Source of the DNA: Actinoplanes sichuanensis
GTDB lineage: Bacteria; Actinomycetota; Actinomycetes; Mycobacteriales; Micromonosporaceae
Reading direction: 5' to 3'
DNA length: 64,000 nucleotides
Assembly: GCF_033097365.1 (NCBI RefSeq)
Contig: NZ_AP028461.1
Coordinates: 3,782,001 to 3,846,000, forward strand
The notes under the pieces were generated by a model, which saw only the letters and a program-made list of their open reading frames with translations, was not told the origin of the DNA and made no database searches. The number at the start of each line of letters is the position of its first letter. Position 1 is the first letter of the stretch. The position numbers were made by a program, and so were the translations under genes. Positions 53,962-62,543 of the stretch are shown here, in pieces.

Positions 53962-54519
53962 TCAGGCGCCGCGGAGCAGGGCCAGCAGGAGGTTGAGCAG
54001 CGCCGCGAGGGCGCCCGCGCTGGGCAGCGGGTTCAGCAGGCCGGCGATCGCGCAGAGCAGGTTGCCGAGCAGATTTCCCGGCGCCGACACCGCATTGATC
54101 ACCAGATGCACCTGGTTCAGGTCCACGACCAGACCGAGCAGGTCCAGGTGCAGCGGGCCGAGCGTCAGGTCCAGGATCCGGCAGGTCGCCTGGGCGATCG
54201 CCGCGGGCGTGGTGATGCTCTGGTCGACGGTGCCGACCGCGTTGCCGGCCGAGTCGGTGAGCGTACCGGTCAGGGTGCCGGTCGCGACCAGGCTGCCGTC
54301 CTGGTCCGCGAAGCTCGTCGGGGTGAAGGTTCCGGCGAAGGTGCCGGCGCCCCCGGACGCGTCGGTGAAGCTGCCGGTGACCGGCGCGCTGGGCACCGCG
54401 ACCGCGGCCGCCTGCGTCTTCGGTGCGGCCGCGGCGGCCGTGCCGGCTCCCGTGGTGGCCAGCCCTAACGCCGCGATCACCATCGCGACGAGCATGGAGA
54501 GTCGTTGCCGGTGTGTCAT
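53962..54519 (-). CDS. Secreted protein of unknown function
   Basis: 185 residues with a signal peptide (LSMLVAMVIAALGLATTGAGTAAAAA). The middle is Thr/Ser/Gly beta-rich (VTGSFTDASGGAGTFAGTFTPTSFADQDGSLVATGTLTGTL), followed by one Cys pair (ATCRILDLTLGPLHLDLLGLVVDL, LLCAIAGLLNPL) and a Leu-rich tail. It resembles small exported actinobacterial proteins of no known role. GGGAGG precedes ATG 54519. Downstream is the strong shared terminator. The 135 bp upstream, to the response regulator's end, hold its promoter. Confidence 0.75.
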   Translation of the reverse strand: MTHRQRLSMLVAMVIAALGLATTGAGTAAAAAPKTQAAAVAVPSAPVTGSFTDASGGAGTFAGTFTPTSFADQDGSLVATGTLTGTLTDSAGNAVGTVDQSITTPAAIAQATCRILDLTLGPLHLDLLGLVVDLNQVHLVINAVSAPGNLLGNLLCAIAGLLNPLPSAGALAALLNLLLALLRGA

Positions 54520-54654
54520 CGTTCCTCCCGCTTTCGGGTTGTCCGTTGTGGTTACCCCGATAAGTCTCGATGCCGCAGCAGGCCCACCCCAGTGAGTTGT
54601 GTCATCGGCTGAGCGTGAGCAGAGTCAGGGCGGATTCCTGACACGAGTCACGTT

Positions 54655-55248
54655 TCACTGCAGCCACCCGGCGCTCTCCGCGACCCGGACGGCTTCCAGA
54701 CGATTGCGGGCGCCGGTCTTGCGCAGGATCACCGACATGTAGTTACGGACGGTCCCGGCGGTCAGATGCAGCATCGCGGCGACCTCGGTGGACGGCACCC
54801 CGGAACCCGCCACCCGCAGCACGTCCGCCTCCCGTGCGGACAGCGGGCTGGGCCGGGCAGCGACCATGGCGACGGCCAGCCGAGGGTCGACGACCCGTTC
54901 GCCGCGCACCAACTGCCGGATGGCCTGGACCAGTTCGTGCGGGGCCGCCTGGGTGCTGATCACGCCCCTGACGTGGGGGTCTTCCAGCGCGCGATGCAGG
55001 GTGGCCGGAGCTTCCGAACCGGCCAGCAGCAGGGTGCCGCAGCGAACCTCGTCCGTGCCGAGGCCCGCGACCGGGCTCAGGCCGATGTCGACGACCGCCA
55101 CGTCGGCCCGCACCGCGCGGGCCATACCCGGTGCCTTGTCGAGGCGGTCCAGTTCGGCGACCACCGTGAGGTCTTCTTCCAGGGACAGGGTCGCGGCCAG
55201 GGCGCCGCGCAGCAGGTTGACGGGTTCAGCGAGCAGAATGCGGATCAC
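54655..55248 (-). CDS. LuxR/NarL-type response regulator with atypical receiver
   Basis: 197 residues: receiver (1-115) and LuxR HTH (about 133-197: SPLSAREADVLRVAGSGVPSTEVAAMLHLTAGTVRNYMSVILRKTGARNRLEAVRV). The layout is DesR-like. The phospho-acceptor Asp54 is kept (VVDIGLS), but the second acidic residue of the N-terminal pair is Pro9 (LLAEPVN) and the conserved Lys near residue 100 is replaced (VISTQAAP). It may not be phosphorylated in the usual way. GGGAGG precedes GTG 55248. No kinase gene is adjacent. Confidence 0.82.
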   Translation of the reverse strand: MIRILLAEPVNLLRGALAATLSLEEDLTVVAELDRLDKAPGMARAVRADVAVVDIGLSPVAGLGTDEVRCGTLLLAGSEAPATLHRALEDPHVRGVISTQAAPHELVQAIRQLVRGERVVDPRLAVAMVAARPSPLSAREADVLRVAGSGVPSTEVAAMLHLTAGTVRNYMSVILRKTGARNRLEAVRVAESAGWLQ

Positions 55249-55357
55249 GAAAGGCCTCCCAGCCAGGGTCGGGAATGCCGGCGCTACGTCGAAGGCCGGC
55301 CGGGTGGCACGGCACCGGGTCGATCCACCGGCGCCGGCCCGATTCCGGACCGTGTGA

Positions 55358-56467
55358 TCAGCTGGGAGGACTGCAGTACCGGACGGACCGCCCGGTGGTG
55401 CTCGCCTGCTCAGGGGCGAGGGTTCCGGCAGCCGGGATCCCCGGCCACCAGGACGACGGAACGTCACCCGTCGACGGCACGTGACCGCCGCCGGAGTCGC
55501 GTAGCCCGCCGCAACCCGCCGACTGGCCGTCCGGGCCCGTCGGCGCGACGGGAGGTTCCGGTGTGACCGGCGCGGATCGCAGCACGTTGGCGGTGCGCTC
55601 GGCGCGAACGCCCGCAGTCGACGATCCCGCCGAGGTGTCGGCCGGCCATCCGCCTGCCGGTGCCGCCGCTGGACAGGTGGTTGCCGGCAGCGGCTGTGCA
55701 ACGACGGCCGGGGGCAGTCGCCGATCGACCGACGACCGGTCGACGATCAGGCCCGGTGCCGGGAGCCGACCGCTCACCGAGCCCACGGACGCTGTCGGCG
55801 ACTGCGGGATCGCCTGCAGCCGGTCGACGACCGCGTTCACGACAGCCATGGTGGAACGCAACGTGGGCTGCCCGGCCTCCGGCAGAAGATCGACGACCAC
55901 ATCCACGACCGGCATCGGCGGCAGCGCGGGAAGTCGCCGAGGCAACGATGGCCGGACGGCTGCATCGATCACGGCGGTCGGGTCCGAGGCGGCGATCCGG
56001 GCGCCGGTACCGACCTCGGGGGTCCGGTTGAGTGTGGCGGCAGCCTTGGGTGGGTTGGCCGAGGCAGAGACGGCACGCGACGGCGCCCTGGATGTGGCCG
56101 CCCGGCTGACCGGTTTCGCCGACGGCGGGTTCGAGAGGTCACGAACGACGGCGGTCTGGACCGGCCGCTTCCGGTCGCCGATCTTGGAGAGCGTGGGCTT
56201 GCGATCCACCGGTCTCGCGGACGCGGCTCTGCGCTGGTCCGACCTCGCCTGTTCGGCCTTGGGCACGACCGGCTTCGAAGGAACCGCCTTGCGCGGAACC
56301 GTACTGGTGCCGACTTTCCCGGCGTCGACGGCCGGCTTCCCGATCGGTGCGGGCGGAGCCGGCAGGACGCCGTCAGCCCAGGCGGCGCGGTCGAAGGCGC
56401 TCAGGGCGAGGTAGGCGCCGATCGCGAATCCGATCATCAACAGGAGGTGGGTGACGCGCCTGTGCAT
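55358..56467 (-). CDS. Secreted or membrane-anchored Pro/Ala-rich protein
   Basis: 369 residues. An N-terminal helix (HLLLMIGFAIGAYLALSAF) is a signal peptide or anchor. The rest is low-complexity Pro/Ala/Arg/Ser, with a short hydrophobic beta segment (LPPMPVVDVVVDLL) in the middle and two or three Cys near the end. The sequence is typical of exported cell-wall or spore-surface proteins of actinomycetes with no assigned role. AGGAGG precedes ATG 56467. Upstream lie two 47-bp tandem repeats. Confidence 0.7.
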   Translation of the reverse strand: MHRRVTHLLLMIGFAIGAYLALSAFDRAAWADGVLPAPPAPIGKPAVDAGKVGTSTVPRKAVPSKPVVPKAEQARSDQRRAASARPVDRKPTLSKIGDRKRPVQTAVVRDLSNPPSAKPVSRAATSRAPSRAVSASANPPKAAATLNRTPEVGTGARIAASDPTAVIDAAVRPSLPRRLPALPPMPVVDVVVDLLPEAGQPTLRSTMAVVNAVVDRLQAIPQSPTASVGSVSGRLPAPGLIVDRSSVDRRLPPAVVAQPLPATTCPAAAPAGGWPADTSAGSSTAGVRAERTANVLRSAPVTPEPPVAPTGPDGQSAGCGGLRDSGGGHVPSTGDVPSSWWPGIPAAGTLAPEQASTTGRSVRYCSPPS

Positions 56468-56540
56468 ACCCACCTCCTGCCCGAAAGGATCGCAGACCAT
56501 CGATGGTGAACTACCCATCCGTTGCGGACGAACACCGATT

Positions 56541-56634
56541 CGCCCGTGCCGTTCGCATAGGCCGCGCCGGCGGTCACCCCGCGGATCCGCCCGTGCCGTT
56601 CGGGCGGGCCGTGCCGGCGGTCACCCCGCGTACG
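56541..56634. repeat. Two 47-bp tandem repeats in the upstream region of the Pro-rich gene
   Basis: Unit 1 (56541-56587) and unit 2 (56588-56634) both begin CGCCCGTGCCGTTCG and share GCCGGCGGTCACCCCGCG. They differ at about nine positions. The copies lie 75-170 bp before the Pro-rich gene's start. The rest of 56468-56722 holds nothing else I recognise. Confidence 0.75.
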
Positions 56635-56722
56635 GCATCCTAGGAGGCTAGTTGGCTTGTTTACCGGCGGCTGATGGTCGCCACTCCCCCTGGAGTCGGC
56701 GCCCGGACGGTGGTGGGCGGGG

Positions 56723-57040
56723 TCAGCTATCGACTTCCGGCAGCAGCGGGCGCATGAAGGTGCGGTCCCAGCGGAGCACGCAGCCCGATTCGTTGCGGAT
56801 CCGATCGGCCGCCACGAACTCGGGGTCCACACCGAAGCGCTCCCGATAGCGCTCATAGGCGGCCAGACTGTCGAAGCTGAACAGGGCCTCGGCCCGGTCG
56901 CTGGCGCCCTCGGCGGGCAGGAAGTAGCCGTGGTGGACGCCACCGTGTGCGTTGACCAGGCGCATCCATTCGCGGGCGAACCGTTCGAAGTCGGCGATCT
57001 TCGCCGGGTCGATCACGTAGTGCACGACGCAGGTGATCAC
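56723..57040 (-). CDS. NIPSNAP-family protein
   Basis: 105 residues with the dimeric ferredoxin-like fold of NIPSNAP/antibiotic-monooxygenase-like proteins (ITCVVHYVIDPAKIADFERFAREWMRLVNAHGGVHHGYFLPAEG, FSFDSLAAYERYRERF). The biochemical role is not settled. GTG 57040 is used with a GGGAG eleven bases upstream; the frame is open to 57193 but reads as noise. It lies directly downstream of the AraC gene on the same strand (31 bp), so the two may be co-transcribed. Confidence 0.8.
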   Translation of the reverse strand: MITCVVHYVIDPAKIADFERFAREWMRLVNAHGGVHHGYFLPAEGASDRAEALFSFDSLAAYERYRERFGVDPEFVAADRIRNESGCVLRWDRTFMRPLLPEVDS

Positions 57041-57071
57041 GAGGCGGCTCCCGGGGCGGCGGCTGGAGGCA

Positions 57072-57908
57072 TCAGCGCAGCGTGTCACGGAAGGCGATCG
57101 GGGTGAGCCCGGCGCGCTGGTGGAAGTACTTGCTGAAGTTGGTGGCGCTGCTGAAGCCGAGCCGCGCCGCGATCTGGGCCGCCGTCTGGTCACTGTGGGC
57201 GAGCAGTCGTTTGGCCTCCAGGATCAGGCGGCGGTCGATGAAGTCCTTGGCGTTGACGCCGGTGGCGGCCCGGGTGGCGCGGGACAGGGTACGGGCGGAC
57301 CAGCCGAGCCGGTGGGCGTAGTCCTCCAGGCGGCGGGTCCGGGTGAAGTCACGTTCGACGGCGTCGCGGAAGCGCAGGAAGGTGTCGCCGCCGCTCGGGC
57401 CTCCCGCGGGCGGCGCGAGTTGGAGCAGCAGCACGGCCAGCAGGTGCCGGAGCACGGCCTGCCGGACCTCGATCGTGGTACGCACCGGCGCGGTGAAGAC
57501 ACTGGTCAGATGGGCCGCCGACGCGGCGAGGGCGGCGCCGTCGTCCGGGTCGTGCAGGACCGGGGCGTACGGATCGTCGAGGCGCACGGCAGCGGCCGTG
57601 GCCGGGTCGGGGAACTCCGGTTCGAACAGGATCAGCGTCCCCTCCGCGGCGGTCAGGTCGCCCCACTGCTGTACCTGGCCGGGCCGGCCCCACATCCACC
57701 GGCCGGGCGTGAGGGTGTGCACGGTGAAGTCGACGGTGTGTTCGAGCCGGCCGGCGCGCAGGCACAGCAGGTGGTGGAAGGTCGGCCGCCGTGGGGTCCC
57801 GAAGGCCCGTCCACGTAACCGGGCCAGGTCGAGGACCTCGATCCCGCCCGGCGTGCCGATCGGCGCCGCGAACCCGAGCTCAGCGATCGCTTGTCGGTTT
57901 TTGACCAT
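57072..57908 (-). CDS. AraC-family transcriptional regulator
   Basis: 278 residues: a cupin-like N-terminal sensing domain (FHHLLCLRAGRLEHTVDFTVHTLTPGRWMWGRPGQVQQW) and a C-terminal double HTH (about 180-278: RLEDYAHRLGWSARTLSRATRAATG, RLLAHSDQTAAQIAARLGFSSATNFSKYFHQRAGLTPIAFR). It is divergent from a SnoaL-like gene that it probably controls. ATG 57908 is used; a GTG lies one codon upstream. There is no clear ribosome site, so a leaderless message is possible. Confidence 0.88.
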   Translation of the reverse strand: MVKNRQAIAELGFAAPIGTPGGIEVLDLARLRGRAFGTPRRPTFHHLLCLRAGRLEHTVDFTVHTLTPGRWMWGRPGQVQQWGDLTAAEGTLILFEPEFPDPATAAAVRLDDPYAPVLHDPDDGAALAASAAHLTSVFTAPVRTTIEVRQAVLRHLLAVLLLQLAPPAGGPSGGDTFLRFRDAVERDFTRTRRLEDYAHRLGWSARTLSRATRAATGVNAKDFIDRRLILEAKRLLAHSDQTAAQIAARLGFSSATNFSKYFHQRAGLTPIAFRDTLR

Positions 57909-57991
57909 CACGAGTCGTCACGCTACCCGGTCGAGGCCGGATTCCGTTCCTACGGTGGTCGTAACCGAACAGCACGAACGAAGGAAACATG

Positions 57992-58750
57992 ATGAGCGCC
58001 AAGGAAACCGTCCTCACCGCAGTCGGGCAACTCTTCGGTGAGAAGGACCCGTCCGCCGTCGACCGGTGGGTCTCCCCCACCTACCGTCAGCACAGTGCGC
58101 TGGCCACCGACGGTCCCGACGGGCTGCGCGGTCTGGTGGCCGGCCTGCCGGACGGGTTCCGCTACGAACAGCACCGGGTCCTGGCCGACGGTGACCTGGT
58201 CGCGCTGCACGGCACCTATCACGGGTTCGGTCCGGCGCCCCTCGTCGCGTTCGACATCTTCCGGGTCGAGGACGGCAGGCTGGCCGAACACTGGGACGCC
58301 CTCTCCCCCGTGGTCACCGAGACGGTCTCCGGCCGGTCACAGACCGACGGCCCGGTCGAGGTCACCGATCTCGGTCGTACCGAGGCGAACCGGGCGCTGG
58401 TCACCGGGTTCGTCGAGACCGTCCTCCAGGGCGGCAAGGTCGACGCCATCACCGATTTTCTGAGCACGGAGACGTACCACCAGCACAATGTCGGCATCGG
58501 TGACGGGCTCGACGGTCTCGGCGCCGCCCTGGCCGCGCTCGCCGAACAGGGCGTCACCATGGTCTACACGCGGCTGCACCGGGTCGTCGCGGAGGGGAAC
58601 TTCGTGCTGACCGTGTCGGAGGGCAGCTTCGGCCCGACGCCGACCGCCTTCTACGACCTGTTCCGGGTCGCCGACGGCAAGATCGTCGAACACTGGGACC
58701 TCACCCCGGAGATCAAGACCGACCTCCCGCACGGCAACGGCCTGTTCTGA
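57992..58750 (+). CDS. Tandem SnoaL-like (NTF2-fold) protein
   Basis: 252 residues made of two similar NTF2-like halves (about 1-118 and 125-252). Each has the SnoaL pattern of a His-rich strand (YRQHSALATDGPDGLRGL; YHQHNVGIGDGLDGLGAAL) and ends in FDIFRVEDGRLAEHWD or YDLFRVADGKIVEHWD. Such proteins are polyketide cyclases, isomerases or uncharacterised enzymes. The internal duplication in one chain is plain. ATG 57992 (or 57989) follows AAGGAA. Divergent from the AraC gene. Confidence 0.8.
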   Translation: MSAKETVLTAVGQLFGEKDPSAVDRWVSPTYRQHSALATDGPDGLRGLVAGLPDGFRYEQHRVLADGDLVALHGTYHGFGPAPLVAFDIFRVEDGRLAEHWDALSPVVTETVSGRSQTDGPVEVTDLGRTEANRALVTGFVETVLQGGKVDAITDFLSTETYHQHNVGIGDGLDGLGAALAALAEQGVTMVYTRLHRVVAEGNFVLTVSEGSFGPTPTAFYDLFRVADGKIVEHWDLTPEIKTDLPHGNGLF

Positions 58751-58757
58751 TCATCGC

Positions 58758-58786
58758 GCCGGTCCGGGCGTCAGGGCCCGGCCCGG
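58758..58786. terminator. GC hairpin between the SnoaL-like and aldehyde dehydrogenase genes
   Basis: Arms GCCGGTCCGGGC and GCCCGGCCCGG pair with one mismatch, between two convergent genes. Likely terminator for either strand. Confidence 0.5.
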
Positions 58787-58806
58787 AGAACAGGAAGGCC
58801 CGGTCG

Positions 58807-60261
58807 TCAGAACGGGAAGGCCCGGTCCTGGTCGCGGGCGGTGAGCCACTGCAACTCGGTGAACTCCTCGGCGGCGACGCCGATGCCGAAGCGGCCCCAG
58901 CCGGTGTCCTTCACACCGCCGAACGGCATCTGCGGCTCGTCGTTGACGGTCTGGTCGTTGACGTGCACGATGCCGACCTCCAGTCGGGCCGCCAGCCGCA
59001 GCGCCCGGGGCACGTCGCGGGAGATGATCGACGCGACCAGGCCCAGGTCGGAGCGGTTGGCGAGCTCGACCGCCTGCTCGGCCGACTCGACGATCTCGAC
59101 CGTCACGATCGGTCCGAACGTCTCGCCCTCGGCCAACTCGGTGTCCGGCGGAACGTCGACGAGCACCGTCGCCGGGTAGCACGGCGGGGCCGCCTCGCCG
59201 CCGACCAGCACCCGGGCGCCGGCGTCGACGGCCTGTTTGACACGCCGTTCGAGGGTGGCCAGCGCCCACTCGTTGATGACCGGCCCGACGACCGTCGTCG
59301 GGTCGGTCGGGTCGCCGGTGGGCAGGGTCGCCACCTTGGCCGCGAATTTGGTCAGGAACTCGTCGGCGACCGGGCGGGCGACGTAGATCCGGCGGGCGCA
59401 CATGCACAGCTGCCCCTGGTGCAGAAAGGAGCCGTAGGTGGCGGCCTCGACCGCGTAGCCGACGTCGGCGTCCTCGGCGACGATCATCGGGTTCTGCCCG
59501 CTGAGCTGCAGCACCACCCGCTTGAGGCGGCTGCCCGCCTTCTCGGCGAGCCGCCGCCCGGTCGGGGTCGAGCCGGTGAAGTTGATCCGCTTGACCCGTC
59601 GGCTGTCGAGCAGCGCGTCGGCGATCACCCCGGCCTCGCCCGGCGCGTGTGTGACGACGTTGAGGACCCCGCGGGGCAGCCCCGCCTCCAGCAGGATCTC
59701 GGCCCAGATCGCCCCGCCGGTGAAGGGCGACTCCTCGGACGGCTTGAGCACGACCGTGTTGCCGAGGGCGATCGGGCCGATGATCGCGCGGCCGCTCAGG
59801 GTGAGTGACGCGTTCCAGGGTGCGATGGCGCCGACCACGCCCACCGGGCGGCGGATCGCCATCGCCTGTGTGCCGGGGATGTCGGAGGCGAGCAGCTCAC
59901 CGACCGGCCGGTAGGCGAGCTGGGCGGCCTGGCGTAGCAGGTTGACCGCGAAGTCGACCTGGATCCGGCCGAACTGCGAACCACAGCCGGTCTCCAGGGC
60001 CAGCGACTCCAGAGCGTTGTCGCGACTGCCGTCGAGGATGTCGGCGGCCCGCAGCAGGATGGTCTGCCGCTGCGCGGGCGAGGCCTGCGACCACTGCGCG
60101 AACGCGGTGTGGGCCGCGTCGATGGCCCGTCGGGTGTCCTCCTCGTCGCCCGCCGCGACTCGTCCGATCAGCTCACCTGACCAGGGCGAACGGTTGTCGT
60201 AGGTGCGGCCGGAGACGGACCTCGACCACGTCCCGTCGATGAAGTGGAGTACGTCTCGCAT
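58807..60261 (-). CDS. Aldehyde dehydrogenase family protein with an altered general base
   Basis: 484 residues with the aldehyde dehydrogenase core: cofactor residues PWN (N149) and VVLKPSEESP (K173), FTGSTPTGRR, catalytic Cys286 in GQLCMCARRI, and GETFGPIV. The usual LELGG motif reads LQLSG, putting Gln252 where the general-base Glu normally is. Substrate tunnel details suggest aromatic or aliphatic aldehydes, not specified further. ATG 60261 is used. Divergent from an IclR regulator with a perfect operator dyad between; probably part of one catabolic unit with the ABC importer. Confidence 0.88.
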   Translation of the reverse strand: MRDVLHFIDGTWSRSVSGRTYDNRSPWSGELIGRVAAGDEEDTRRAIDAAHTAFAQWSQASPAQRQTILLRAADILDGSRDNALESLALETGCGSQFGRIQVDFAVNLLRQAAQLAYRPVGELLASDIPGTQAMAIRRPVGVVGAIAPWNASLTLSGRAIIGPIALGNTVVLKPSEESPFTGGAIWAEILLEAGLPRGVLNVVTHAPGEAGVIADALLDSRRVKRINFTGSTPTGRRLAEKAGSRLKRVVLQLSGQNPMIVAEDADVGYAVEAATYGSFLHQGQLCMCARRIYVARPVADEFLTKFAAKVATLPTGDPTDPTTVVGPVINEWALATLERRVKQAVDAGARVLVGGEAAPPCYPATVLVDVPPDTELAEGETFGPIVTVEIVESAEQAVELANRSDLGLVASIISRDVPRALRLAARLEVGIVHVNDQTVNDEPQMPFGGVKDTGWGRFGIGVAAEEFTELQWLTARDQDRAFPF

Positions 60262-60275
60262 GCCCTCACCCTATC

Positions 60276-60292
60276 GTTCGAGTAGATCGAAC
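60276..60292. promoter_or_regulatory. IclR-type operator between the ALDH and IclR genes
   Basis: GTTCGA and TCGAAC are perfectly complementary around GTAGA, 15 bp before the aldehyde dehydrogenase ATG and 23 bp before the IclR ATG. A third TTGAAC lies just before the IclR start. Confidence 0.7.
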
Positions 60293-60314
60293 AGACCGTG
60301 CGTATCTTGAACGC

Positions 60315-61118
60315 ATGACACAACCGGCGTCCGGCGACTTCTCTGTCTCGCTCGAAAGAGGCCTGACCATCCTGTCCGCGTTCGGCGGTGGGCGGCCGGT
60401 GCTCGGCATCGCCGACCTGGCCCGGATCGTCGGGGTCACCAAGAGCACCGCCCACCGGTACGTCGCCACGCTGGCCAACCTCGGTTATCTCCAGCAGGAC
60501 CCGGACACCAGGAAATACTCCCTCGGGCCGAAGGTCGCCGACCTGGGGTTCGCCGCGATCGAGTCGATGGACCTGACCCGGGTGGCGGCACCGCTGCTGC
60601 AGAGCCTGGCCGACGAGACCGGCTTCACGGTCAGCATGGCGGTCTGCGAGAGCCGGGACGTGGTCTATGTCGACCGGCGGCGCAGTGGTCGCCGTAACAC
60701 TCTGGCGATCGATCTCAACCTGCATGTCGGGTCGCGGCTGCCGGCGTACTGCACGTCGCTGGGCAAGGCGATCCTGGCGTTCCGGGATCCGCAGGCGCTG
60801 CGGCAGATCCTGGAGCGTTCGGACATGGCCCGGCGTGGGCCGAACACCATCACCAACCGTGAGCAGTTGATGGTCGCGCTGGCCAAGGTGCGCCAGACCG
60901 GGATCGCGGTGAACGACGAGGAACTGGCCCCCGGGCTGCGGTCGTTCGCCGCTCCGATCCGGGACCGCACCGGTGAGGTGATCGCGGCGGTGAACGTGGC
61001 GGTGCACCTGAGCGCCGCCCCGAACTCGCTGGAGGCGCTGACCGCGCAGATCGAGCCGCATCTGCGGCGTACCGCCCGGGAGATCTCGCAACGGCTGGGC
61101 CACCGTTCGGAGAATTAA
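60315..61118 (+). CDS. IclR-family transcriptional regulator
   Basis: 267 residues: winged helix (about 12-75: LERGLTILSAFGGGRPVLGIADLARIVGVTKSTAHRYVATLANLGYL) and the GAF-like effector domain (about 85-260: GFTVSMAVCESRDVVYVDRRRS, LPAYCTSLGKAILAF, RQTGIAVNDEELAPGLRSFAAPI). It resembles PcaR/PobR-type regulators of aromatic catabolism. It likely controls the divergent aldehyde dehydrogenase and perhaps the downstream ABC importer; TCGAAC also occurs at about 61136. The effector is unknown. Confidence 0.9.
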   Translation: MTQPASGDFSVSLERGLTILSAFGGGRPVLGIADLARIVGVTKSTAHRYVATLANLGYLQQDPDTRKYSLGPKVADLGFAAIESMDLTRVAAPLLQSLADETGFTVSMAVCESRDVVYVDRRRSGRRNTLAIDLNLHVGSRLPAYCTSLGKAILAFRDPQALRQILERSDMARRGPNTITNREQLMVALAKVRQTGIAVNDEELAPGLRSFAAPIRDRTGEVIAAVNVAVHLSAAPNSLEALTAQIEPHLRRTAREISQRLGHRSEN

Positions 61119-61247
61119 AAAACTGTTTCAGCCAGTCGAACGGAGTGTTGCCCGCGTCACACCAGGCTCTTAGTTTCGTCGCACGCCGGGCCGGTCGCCT
61201 GTCGACCGGACCCGGCGGTCTCCGATCACTCATTGAAGGAGTGCGAC

Positions 61248-62543
61248 GTGAGCCAGACTCCCCCCGGCGGATTCAGCCGCCGTTCCCTTATCAAAGCCGC
61301 CGGTCTCGGTGCCGCCACCCCGCTGCTGGGCGCCTGCGGCGGTCTCAAGGGCGCCGGCACCTCCGACTCCGACGTCCTCAAGATCGGCTATGTCAGCCCG
61401 CAGACCGGCCCGCTCGCCGGTTTCGCCAGCGCCGACAACTTCGTGGTCGCCCAGATCCAGGAGGCGATGAAGAACGGCTTCACCGCCGGCGGGAAGAAAC
61501 GCACCATCGAGATCATCGTCAAGGACACCCAGTCCAACCCCAACCGGGCCACCGAGGTCACCCGGCAGCTGATCAACAGCGACAAGGTGGACCTGATCGT
61601 CGGCTCCTCCACCCCGGACACCACCAACCCGGTCGCCGACCAGTGCGAGGCCAACGGCATCCCGAACGTCACCACGATCGCACCGTGGGAGGCCTGGTTC
61701 CACGGCCGCAACGGCAAGTCCGGCGAGGGTTTCAAGTACACGACCCTGTTCTTCTTCGGCATGCAGCAGTTCGCCGACTGCTTCTTCCCGATGTGGGACC
61801 GGGCCGGTGTCACCAGCAAGAACGTGGCCGCGCTGTGGCCCAACGACACCGACGCCAACGCGTTCCGCAACGGCCTGGGCCAGATGATGACCACGGCCGG
61901 CTGGACGCCCGTCGACGGGGGCGCCTACCAGAACGGTGCCACCGACTTCACCACCCAGATCGCGAAGTTCAAGAACTCCGGGGCCGAGCTCTTCACCTGT
62001 ACGCCCATCCCGCCGGACTTCCAGACGTTCTGGAAGCAGGCCCAGCAGCAGGGCTTCCGCCCCAAGCTCGCCACGGTGGCCAAGGTGATGCTGTTCCCGT
62101 CCGAGGCCGAGGCGCTCGGACCGCTGACCAACAACATCGCCACCGACATCTGGTGGAGCCCGGCCCACCCGTACAAATCAGTGCTCGACGGGCGTACGGC
62201 CAAACAGCTCGCCGACGACTTCGCCGCCTCCACCGGCAAGCAGTGGACGCAGGCGCTCGGCTCGATCTACTCGCTGTTCGAAGTGGCCATCCAGGCGTTC
62301 AAGGACGCCGGCGACCCGAAGGACCGCGACGAGGTCGCCGCGAAGCTGAAGGCCATGAAGATCTCGTGCATGAGCGGTGACCTGGACTTCACCGCCGGGC
62401 CGGAGCCGGGCATCGCCATCCAGCACCCGGTCGGCGGCCAGTGGCGCAAGGGCACCACCTTCCCCTGGGACGTGGTGATCGTGGACAACTCGGCGAACAA
62501 GGCCGTCCCGATCGGCGGCGACCTGCTCCCGACCAACGCCTGA
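61248..62543 (+). CDS. Liv-type ABC transporter substrate-binding protein
   Basis: 431 residues. The N terminus has FSRRSLIKAAGLGAATPLLGAC, a twin-arginine-like signal ending in a lipobox Cys, so it should be a lipid-anchored binding protein. The rest is the Peripla_BP_6 (branched-chain amino acid/amide) fold (DVLKIGYVSPQTGPLAGFASAD, VDLIVGSSTPDTTNPVADQCEANGIPNVT). GAAGGAG six bases before GTG 61248 decides the start. The stop overlaps the ATPase start in TGATG. The ligand is unknown; given the neighbours it may be an aromatic acid or aldehyde precursor. Confidence 0.88.
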   Translation: MSQTPPGGFSRRSLIKAAGLGAATPLLGACGGLKGAGTSDSDVLKIGYVSPQTGPLAGFASADNFVVAQIQEAMKNGFTAGGKKRTIEIIVKDTQSNPNRATEVTRQLINSDKVDLIVGSSTPDTTNPVADQCEANGIPNVTTIAPWEAWFHGRNGKSGEGFKYTTLFFFGMQQFADCFFPMWDRAGVTSKNVAALWPNDTDANAFRNGLGQMMTTAGWTPVDGGAYQNGATDFTTQIAKFKNSGAELFTCTPIPPDFQTFWKQAQQQGFRPKLATVAKVMLFPSEAEALGPLTNNIATDIWWSPAHPYKSVLDGRTAKQLADDFAASTGKQWTQALGSIYSLFEVAIQAFKDAGDPKDRDEVAAKLKAMKISCMSGDLDFTAGPEPGIAIQHPVGGQWRKGTTFPWDVVIVDNSANKAVPIGGDLLPTNA

